8,092 nucleotides of DNA from an uncultured Sulfurovum sp. (GTDB lineage: Bacteria; Campylobacterota; Campylobacteria; Campylobacterales; Sulfurovaceae): positions 1 through 8,092 of the forward strand of contig CALDBH010000042.1 of assembly GCA_937938065.1 (NCBI GenBank). Direction: 5' to 3'. The stretch's first letter is position 1, and each line of letters starts with the position of its first letter. Both the position numbers and the translations under genes were made by a program. Shown here in pieces: positions 1-3,379 of the stretch. The notes under the pieces are model-generated. The model saw only the letters and a program-made list of their open reading frames with translations, searched no databases and was not told the origin of the DNA.

Positions 1-30
1 CAATACACACACAGTACACATATTTCATAC

Positions 31-36
31 TATACT
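31..36 (+). promoter_or_regulatory. Possible -10 box for the DoxX/Cys-repeat operon
   Basis: TATACT matches the sigma-70 -10 consensus at five of six bases and would give a leader of about 36 nt before the ATG at 79. No convincing -35 box is visible upstream, where bases 1-25 are CA-rich; weak -35 elements are usual in Campylobacterota. All three plus-strand frames are partly open across bases 1-43, so the tail of an upstream gene cannot be fully excluded. The peptides they give do not resemble a protein end that I recognise. Confidence 0.3.
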
Positions 37-78
37 TACCCCGTAACAACAAACATATTGTATATAAAGGAGATACAA

Positions 79-516
79 ATGCTTAAAAATATCTACCCTA
101 TTACCAGAAATATATTAAGTGAGGGACAAAACATTGCCTTACTTTTCGCCAGACTAACTATCGCTTACGGGTTTTACGGACCTGCGATGCAAAAGTGGTC
201 AGATATTTCTAGTGTTGCTAGCTGGTTTGGTACCATAGGGATCCCTTTTCCTACTTTAAATGCCTATCTGGCAGCCAGTACGGAACTGTTGGGTGTTGTG
301 TTATTGACATTGGGTCTATTTACAAGACTTATCTCACTGCCACTTATCGTGGTGATGATCGTTGCCATTACTACTGTACATTTAACACATGGTTTTTCTG
401 CAGGAGATAATGGATTTGAAATTCCTTTATATTACATGCTGTTTTTAGCGATATTTGCTTCATATGGGGCCGGAAAATTTAGTTTAGATCACCTTCTCTT
501 TGGTGAAGAACAATAA
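79..516 (+). CDS. DoxX-family integral membrane protein
   Basis: A 145-residue protein of the DoxX family: small four-helix inner-membrane proteins, many of unknown biochemical role, some linked to quinone or thiol redox chemistry. Hydrophobic segments lie at about residues 18-36, 60-80, 84-103 and 117-133. The TE-LLGV stretch at residues 68-74 followed by R83 is typical of the family, and the length is normal. The ATG at 79 is chosen because AAAGGAGA (66-73) lies 5 nt upstream; an in-frame TTG at 58 would add seven residues but has no such site. The stop codon lies 15 nt before the next start, so the two genes are probably co-transcribed. A DoxX protein (HvfD/BufD-like) is a standard partner in HvfA and bufferin RiPP loci. 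That link is an inference from the neighbour, because DoxX proteins occur in many other contexts. Family assignment is firm; the role is not. Confidence 0.88.
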   Translation: MLKNIYPITRNILSEGQNIALLFARLTIAYGFYGPAMQKWSDISSVASWFGTIGIPFPTLNAYLAASTELLGVVLLTLGLFTRLISLPLIVVMIVAITTVHLTHGFSAGDNGFEIPLYYMLFLAIFASYGAGKFSLDHLLFGEEQ

Positions 517-531
517 CAAAAAGGATTAACG

Positions 532-822
532 ATGAAAAAAACATTTCAATTAGGATTATTATTTATAGGTGCTTTAGCTTTATCTCTTACATTAGCCTCT
601 GCAGAGGGAAAATGTGGGAATTCTCAAAAAGGTATGATGAATAATGATAGCCGATGCGGAGATTCTCAAAAAGATATGAAGCGTGGCGACGGCAGATGTG
701 GAGACTCTCAAAAAGACATGAAGCGTGGCGATGGCAGATGTGGAACAGACGGGGAAAAAAGAAAAGAGGCAAAGCCTGCACCAGATAAAGGTAAATGTGG
801 TAAAGGTAAATGTGGAGAATAA
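532..822 (+). CDS. Secreted Cys-repeat peptide, HvfA/bufferin-like RiPP metallophore precursor candidate
   Basis: A 96-residue protein with a clear Sec signal peptide: KK at residues 2-3, a hydrophobic core at 5-21, and probable cleavage after ASA at 22-24. The mature part begins at once with EGKCG (25-29). It has six cysteines, each in an [E/D/K]-[G/S]-[K/R]-C-G setting: C28, C42, C56, C70, C89 and C94. The first four are exactly 14 residues apart, and residues 41-54 and 55-68 are identical repeats. There are no aromatic residues after the signal peptide, and K, D, G and R are abundant. Signal peptide plus repeated EGKCG is the hallmark of HvfA-type precursors, whose cysteines an MNIO (DUF692) enzyme converts to copper-binding oxazolone/thioamide groups. 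That chemistry is family knowledge; only one motif here is exactly EGKCG. The upstream DoxX gene fits the class. The MNIO and DUF2063-type partner genes are not in the window. AAAAGGA (519-525) sits 6 nt before the ATG. An alternative is an unmodified low-complexity metal-binding protein. Confidence 0.8.
   Translation: MKKTFQLGLLFIGALALSLTLASAEGKCGNSQKGMMNNDSRCGDSQKDMKRGDGRCGDSQKDMKRGDGRCGTDGEKRKEAKPAPDKGKCGKGKCGE
610..735 (+). repeat. Three tandem 42-bp coding repeats (14-residue units)
   Basis: Units run 610-651, 652-693 and 694-735, each encoding [K/R]-C-G-x-S-Q-K-x-M plus a polar tail. Units 2 and 3 encode the same 14 residues but differ at five of 42 bases, all synonymous (the Arg, Cys and three Asp codons). 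Unit 1 is diverged, keeping C, G, S, Q, K, M and D. A partial fourth unit (RCG) follows at 736. The period is a multiple of three, so copy-number change would keep the reading frame. Confidence 0.9.
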
Positions 823-845
823 TCTACACATAACACTTCTTTTTC

Positions 846-889
846 AAATCTCCTCTGTCTCAAGATATGGGAGATTTATCTTTCTTTTA
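846..889 (+). terminator. Probable intrinsic terminator after the Cys-repeat gene
   Basis: AAATCTCC (846-853) and GGAGATTT (870-877) form a perfect 8-bp inverted repeat. A small TCT/AGA inner stem (854-856 with 863-865) can form in the loop. The downstream arm ends in TTT and runs into a T-rich stretch to 889. It lies 23 nt after the stop codon at 820-822 and just before the next promoter, a sensible place for a terminator. The stem is modest in GC content and the loop is large, so termination may be partial. Confidence 0.5.
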
Positions 890-897
890 TAAATCAT

Positions 898-905
898 TGT
901 ATAAT
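898..905 (+). promoter_or_regulatory. -10 promoter element of the lipoprotein/FTR-rhodanese operon
   Basis: A perfect TATAAT at 900-905 is preceded directly by TG at 898-899. The predicted start of transcription near 912 gives a leader of about 20 nt to the ATG at 933, enough for the AAGGA site at 923-927. The -35 region is T-rich with no consensus, as is common for sigma-70 promoters in Campylobacterota. Confidence 0.6.
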
Positions 906-932
906 GTATCTATCAATTCAAAAAGGATGCTT

Positions 933-1436
933 ATGCGATACTTGCTTATTAGTCTCATACTCTTACTCTCTTTTACTGGCTGTGAAGATAAAGAACAACA
1001 AGCAGCGCAGCAGGCTAAGCATGATGCCAAAATAGCACAACAAGCTAGAGCAGAACTACTTGCAGAGCTAGAGGCAAAAAAAGATCTCCAAGACAAAAAC
1101 AATAGCAAACTCAACAATATGGGTATCAAGATGGAAGATGGTACCATTACCATAGACACAAACAAGACTAAAGATTTTTTTAGAGACTTGAATCAAAAAA
1201 TGGGTGAGCAAATGCAAAAACTCTCTGATGATTTGGAAAAAGGGATTGTCGAAACAAAAGAAGCCGGCATTGAGATCAATGAGCAACATATCCATATCGA
1301 CCTCAACAAAACACAGGATCTACTGATTGACTGGGGCAAAAAAATTCAAGTTTTTGTGAAAGAGTTTGATGAGATGGCAAAAACATTAGAGATCAACAGT
1401 ACCAATACGACAAATACTACAATTAAAGGAATGTAA
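933..1436 (+). CDS. Lipoprotein with internally duplicated helical repeat, function unknown
   Basis: A 167-residue protein that I cannot assign to a named family. It starts with a lipoprotein signal: hydrophobic residues 3-14 and a lipobox FTGC with the lipidated Cys at 17. Residues 18-60 are rich in Q, A, K and E and are predicted helical or coiled-coil. Residues 64-100 and 112-148 are related copies 48 residues apart. Each starts with G-I-[K/E]-[M/I], then a short TITID or HIHID strand, then NKT-[K/Q]-D and an amphipathic helix. The tail is Asn/Thr-rich. The ATG at 933 is preferred because AAGGA (923-927) lies 5 nt upstream and the protein then begins as a normal lipoprotein; starts at 867 and 927 would lie before or overlap the promoter and ribosome site. 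The stop overlaps the next ATG (TAATG, 1434-1438), so translation of the two genes is probably coupled. It likely sits in the periplasm, anchored to a membrane. Confidence 0.8.
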   Translation: MRYLLISLILLLSFTGCEDKEQQAAQQAKHDAKIAQQARAELLAELEAKKDLQDKNNSKLNNMGIKMEDGTITIDTNKTKDFFRDLNQKMGEQMQKLSDDLEKGIVETKEAGIEINEQHIHIDLNKTQDLLIDWGKKIQVFVKEFDEMAKTLEINSTNTTNTTIKGM

Positions 1437-2176
1437 TGCAACCGATAGATATGAACTCAGATGAATTTCAAGCTGAACTGGAAAAGACATGGTCTTTTGT
1501 AGACAAGGTAAATAACCAATTTGGTTTTGTTCTCAACCCAAATGATGAGGTCAATGAAGGTGTGGCTATGGGTCTTGCGCGCAACAAGATCATATATGGC
1601 AAAAGATTTTGTCCTTGTTTCATGGTTATAGGAGAAACAAAAGAGGAACAAAAAGCGGCTGATAACCGTGTCTGTCCATGTAAACCTGCTCTAGAAAAAG
1701 AGATCCCCGAAGATGGTACCTGTCACTGTGGTATATTCTGTACCCCGGAGTACGCACAAGCACAAGCACAACATGATGAGATAGAAGAAGTCATACATCA
1801 ACACTCCGGTGGTCTTACAAAAGAGCAGGCAGAGATTCTTCTCAAAGAAGAGCAGCTTGACGGAGATGAACTTGAAGCACTTATCGAAGCGAAAAATATA
1901 GGGATGATCGATTTTACCCTTGTAGATACAAGAGAGTTCATGGAGTATCAAATGGCTCACATCGTAGGCACAGATGTCCTTGTTCCTACATCACAATTCT
2001 ACGCAAAAGTAGAAGCAGAACTTGCAGGTAAAAAAGCAGAACCGATCATCGTATACTGTCATTCAGGAAGCAGAAGCTACCAAGTACAACACGCCATGAA
2101 AGGTTTAGGATTCGAACACGTATGCAACCTCAGACCAGGGATCATCGGCTTCTCAGGAGAAACACAAAGAGGTTAG
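1436..2176 (+). CDS. Ferredoxin-thioredoxin reductase-like Fe-S domain fused to a rhodanese domain
   Basis: A 246-residue two-domain protein, apparently cytoplasmic because no signal peptide is seen. Residues about 15-105 resemble the catalytic beta subunit of ferredoxin-thioredoxin reductase, with C59-P-C61, C80-P-C82 and C96-H-C98 followed by an IF-TP segment. In the known enzyme the pattern is CPC-x16-CPC-x8-CHC; here the gaps are 18 and 13. By analogy C59, C80, C82 and C96 bind a [4Fe-4S] cluster and C61/C98 form the redox disulfide. C102 is an additional nearby Cys. A Glu/Gln-rich linker (about 106-155) leads to a rhodanese domain (about 156-245) with the LVDTRE motif, a conserved H175 and the active-site loop C208-H-S-G-S-R213. 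This suggests ferredoxin-linked reduction of a thioredoxin, persulfide or sulfur carrier, which is inference. No FTR variable subunit or thioredoxin gene is nearby. AAAGGA (1425-1430) lies 5 nt before the ATG, inside the upstream lipoprotein gene. Confidence 0.88.
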   Translation: MQPIDMNSDEFQAELEKTWSFVDKVNNQFGFVLNPNDEVNEGVAMGLARNKIIYGKRFCPCFMVIGETKEEQKAADNRVCPCKPALEKEIPEDGTCHCGIFCTPEYAQAQAQHDEIEEVIHQHSGGLTKEQAEILLKEEQLDGDELEALIEAKNIGMIDFTLVDTREFMEYQMAHIVGTDVLVPTSQFYAKVEAELAGKKAEPIIVYCHSGSRSYQVQHAMKGLGFEHVCNLRPGIIGFSGETQRG

Positions 2177-2193
2177 ATTTCCAAATTCTACCT

Positions 2194-2244
2194 AGAGGAA
2201 ATTCTTTCCTCCCTACAAAATCAAGAGGGAATTCTTACCCCTCT
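2194..2244. repeat. Two tandem related hairpins after the FTR-rhodanese gene
   Basis: The first hairpin pairs GAGGAAA (2195-2201) with TTTCCTC (2205-2211) across a TTC loop. The second pairs AGAGGG (2224-2229) with CCCTCT (2239-2244). The units share an AGAGG-[A/G]-AATTCTT core and start 30 nt apart. At the fifth stem pair an A-T in unit 1 is a G-C in unit 2, so pairing is kept. They begin 18 nt after the stop codon. No T-tract follows on the plus strand, so they may protect or attenuate the transcript rather than act as classic terminators. Confidence 0.6.
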
Positions 2245-2332
2245 AAAAAATAATAACTTCACTAAAATTTATTAGCCCACGACAGTTCTTTACGTTTTTA
2301 TTTTATGTATGCCGGTACGGTGTTTCTTTTTG

Positions 2333-2378
2333 GTTACTTCTTTCTTTTTTTGTCGTAGTACAAAAAAGAAAAAGTGAC
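2333..2378. repeat. Long REP-like hairpin
   Basis: A 46-nt imperfect palindrome. The left arm (2333-2353) pairs with the right arm (2360-2378) through about 19 base pairs, interrupted by single-base bulges at 2340 and 2345 and one G-T wobble, around a 6-nt loop at 2354-2359. The arms are mostly T on the left and A on the right, capped outside by GTTAC/GTGAC. I recall very similar GTTAC-T-rich/A-rich-GTGAC palindromes scattered between genes in many proteobacterial genomes, which makes a dispersed extragenic palindrome likely. It may also help end transcription between the convergent genes. Confidence 0.6.
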
Positions 2379-2433
2379 AGAGAAAACTCAAGCCAATTCA
2401 ATTTAACAATAAAAATAATTTAGGGAAATATTT

Positions 2434-2463
2434 AAAAAGGGGATGAGGAGCCGAAACTCCTCA
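2434..2463 (-). terminator. Intrinsic terminator of the rpmI-rplT operon
   Basis: Read on the minus strand, TGAGGAG and CTCCTCA form a perfect 7-bp stem (2457-2463 with 2444-2450) around a 6-nt loop, followed by TCCCC and then TTTTT (2438-2434). It starts 19 nt past the rplT stop codon. The T-tract is displaced from the stem by five bases, so efficiency is uncertain. Confidence 0.65.
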
Positions 2464-2482
2464 AAAGATAGTCAACTAAGAC

Positions 2483-2839
2483 TTATTTAGCAATTGCTGC
2501 TTTAGAAGCATCAGCTACTTTTGTAAAACTTTCAGGAGCATTCATTGCCATATCAGCAAGAATTTTTCTGTCAAGTTCGATATTTGCAAGTTTAAGACCA
2601 TGCATGAATGTTGAATAGTTCAATCCATTCAATCTTGCAGCTGCATTGATACGAACGATCCAGAGTCTTCTGAAATCTCTCTTTTTTTGTCTTCTATCTC
2701 TGTAAGCATATACTAATGAACGCTCGAGTTGTTCTTTCGCTTTTCTGAAGTGTTTTCTTCTACCGCTGTAGAACCCTCTAGCTTGTTTTAATAATCTCTT
2801 GTGTCTTCTAGTTCTTACGACACCTGTTTTTACTCTCAT
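2483..2839 (-). CDS. rplT: 50S ribosomal protein L20
   Basis: A 118-residue, strongly basic protein that matches bacterial L20 over its full length. L20 binds 23S rRNA early in assembly of the large subunit and in several bacteria represses its own operon. The N-terminal 60 residues form the Arg/Lys-rich extended part ([20 protein letters not shown] and on), and the C-terminal globular part carries [17 protein letters not shown] and the [18 protein letters not shown] segment. AAAGGA lies 5 nt before the ATG at 2839. It follows rpmI after a 119-nt gap, wider than usual for this gene pair. Confidence 0.97.
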   Translation of the reverse strand: MRVKTGVVRTRRHKRLLKQARGFYSGRRKHFRKAKEQLERSLVYAYRDRRQKKRDFRRLWIVRINAAARLNGLNYSTFMHGLKLANIELDRKILADMAMNAPESFTKVADASKAAIAK

Positions 2840-2958
2840 GGTTATCCTTTACCTTATACTTGTACTGCAACTTTTAAAAAGCCAGTTATAGTAGGTGTCA
2901 AACATTCTCTCTGTTTGAACTTGCCCCTAATCGGGGGAATCTCTCAATCAAAAAGTGA
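2840..2958 (-). promoter_or_regulatory. Structured rpmI-rplT intergenic leader
   Basis: In transcript order (minus strand) this gap holds a C4/G4 hairpin (CCCC at 2936-2933 with GGGG at 2927-2924) and then a 6-bp TCAAAC/GTTTGA hairpin (2918-2913 with 2903-2898). A short AATCA/TGATT hairpin spans the rpmI stop codon. None has a U-tract, so they do not look like terminators. A TTGACA (2916-2911) with a poor -10 candidate 17 nt on might be a weak internal promoter. The hairpins could be a site for L20 feedback or transcript processing; this is inference only. Confidence 0.35.
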
Positions 2959-3150
2959 TTAGTTAATCATCTCTTTAATGTTTTTTGCATCAACAGGGTC
3001 AACGTGCTTAGGACTTCTCATACTTCTGTGATGTTTACCATCAACTTTAGTAAGGATGTGACTTCTATACGCCGTACCTCTTTTGATTTTGCCGCTTTTT
3101 TTCACTTTAAAACGCTTAACTGCGCCTTTAACACTTTTCATTTTTGGCAT
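2959..3150 (-). CDS. rpmI: 50S ribosomal protein L35
   Basis: A 63-residue basic protein with the L35 signature: MPKMKSVKGAVKRFKVKKSG at the N-terminus, then the KIKRGTAYRSHILTK segment and KHHRSMRSPKHVDPVD. Length is normal for the family. It is a small component of the large ribosomal subunit. AAGGGAG sits about 8 nt before the ATG at 3150. It is the first gene of a two-gene operon with rplT and has its own -10 box at 3211-3216, which it needs because infC, its usual upstream neighbour, is 3.3 kb away beyond mutS. Confidence 0.97.
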   Translation of the reverse strand: MPKMKSVKGAVKRFKVKKSGKIKRGTAYRSHILTKVDGKHHRSMRSPKHVDPVDAKNIKEMIN

Positions 3151-3171
3151 ATGCTTACTCCCTTATGTATT

Positions 3172-3201
3172 TTTTCCACTGAACATACGTTTAGTAGAAA
3201 A
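3172..3201 (-). promoter_or_regulatory. Leader hairpin at the 5' end of the rpmI-rplT transcript
   Basis: On the minus strand TTTTCTACT (3201-3193) pairs with AGTGGAAAA (3180-3172) through nine base pairs including one U-G. After one A-C mismatch, AAC pairs with GTT around a GTAT loop. Given the -10 box at 3211-3216, the hairpin would begin only a few bases from the 5' end of the mRNA and end about 13 nt before the Shine-Dalgarno site. Position and form suit autogenous control (L20 in other bacteria) or mRNA stabilisation; neither is shown by the sequence. Confidence 0.45.
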
Positions 3202-3210
3202 TGGGACGGT

Positions 3211-3216
3211 ATTATA
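3211..3216 (-). promoter_or_regulatory. -10 box of the rpmI-rplT operon
   Basis: A perfect TATAAT on the minus strand, preceded by GGG. The predicted start near 3204 gives a leader of about 54 nt before the rpmI ATG. The region where a -35 box would lie is AT-rich without a consensus. Confidence 0.65.
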
Positions 3217-3246
3217 CCCAAACTATCTAAAATATTTATAAAGTCT

Positions 3247-3321
3247 TGTCCTCCTCGTACTTGATACGGAGATCCATGAATTCAAAAGTTTTAGATTCCC
3301 GGGTCAAGCCCGAGAATGACG
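3247..3321. repeat. Two-armed inverted repeat of hairpins with compensatory changes
   Basis: Two 28-bp arms (3247-3274 and 3294-3321) lie in opposite orientation around a 19-bp spacer. Aligning one arm with the reverse complement of the other gives 19 matches of 28 and no gaps. Each arm is itself a palindrome with the loop CTTGA or, inverted, TCAAG. Three stem pairs differ between arms but stay paired (C-G/T-A, T-A/G-C and A-T/G-C). The arrangement resembles the dispersed double palindromes with GTCATTC...GAATGAC ends seen between genes in many proteobacteria, and may be a mobile or REP-like element. It lies between the divergent rpmI and mutS promoters. Confidence 0.7.
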
Positions 3322-3342
3322 TGAAAACTCTAACCCTATTTG

Positions 3343-3351
3343 TGCTAAAAT
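3343..3351 (+). promoter_or_regulatory. Extended -10 promoter of mutS
   Basis: TGC followed by TAAAAT (3346-3351) is an extended -10 element. Transcription would start near 3358, which leaves only about 7 nt before the ATG at 3365 but about 22 nt before the GTG at 3380. This supports the GTG as the mutS start. Confidence 0.5.
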
Positions 3352-3379
3352 CTATCTATTAAAAATGAGGGTAAGCCTA

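Larger units (their letters stand above)
2177..2482. other. Gene-free convergent intergenic region with several hairpins
   Basis: This 306-nt stretch separates the plus-strand FTR-rhodanese gene from the minus-strand rplT gene. It contains two related short hairpins (2194-2244), an AT-rich segment (2245-2310), one long bulged hairpin (2333-2378), another AT-rich segment (2385-2431) and the rplT terminator (2434-2463). I see no coding potential, tRNA or other RNA gene. Confidence 0.75.

Noticed and set aside
58..78. In-frame TTG start adding seven residues to the DoxX protein
   Set aside because: It has no ribosome binding site, while the ATG at 79 has AAAGGAGA 5 nt upstream; the added segment would overlap that site.
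610..735. Tandem repeats as a CRISPR-like array
   Set aside because: The units are contiguous, in frame with a secreted protein and have no spacers.
587..831. Minus-strand open frames opposite the Cys-repeat gene
   Set aside because: They are mirror frames of a repetitive coding sequence; the plus-strand frame has a signal peptide, a ribosome site and only synonymous changes between repeats.
867..932. Longer start for the lipoprotein gene at ATG 867
   Set aside because: It would place the consensus -10 box and the Shine-Dalgarno site inside the coding region and bury the lipoprotein signal 22 residues in.
3004..3264. Plus-strand open frame over rpmI and its leader
   Set aside because: It is antisense to the clearly recognisable L35 gene, runs through its promoter and shows no domain.
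3365..3379. ATG start for mutS five codons upstream
   Set aside because: No ribosome site precedes it and the predicted transcript would begin only about 7 nt upstream. It stays possible and changes the protein by just five residues.
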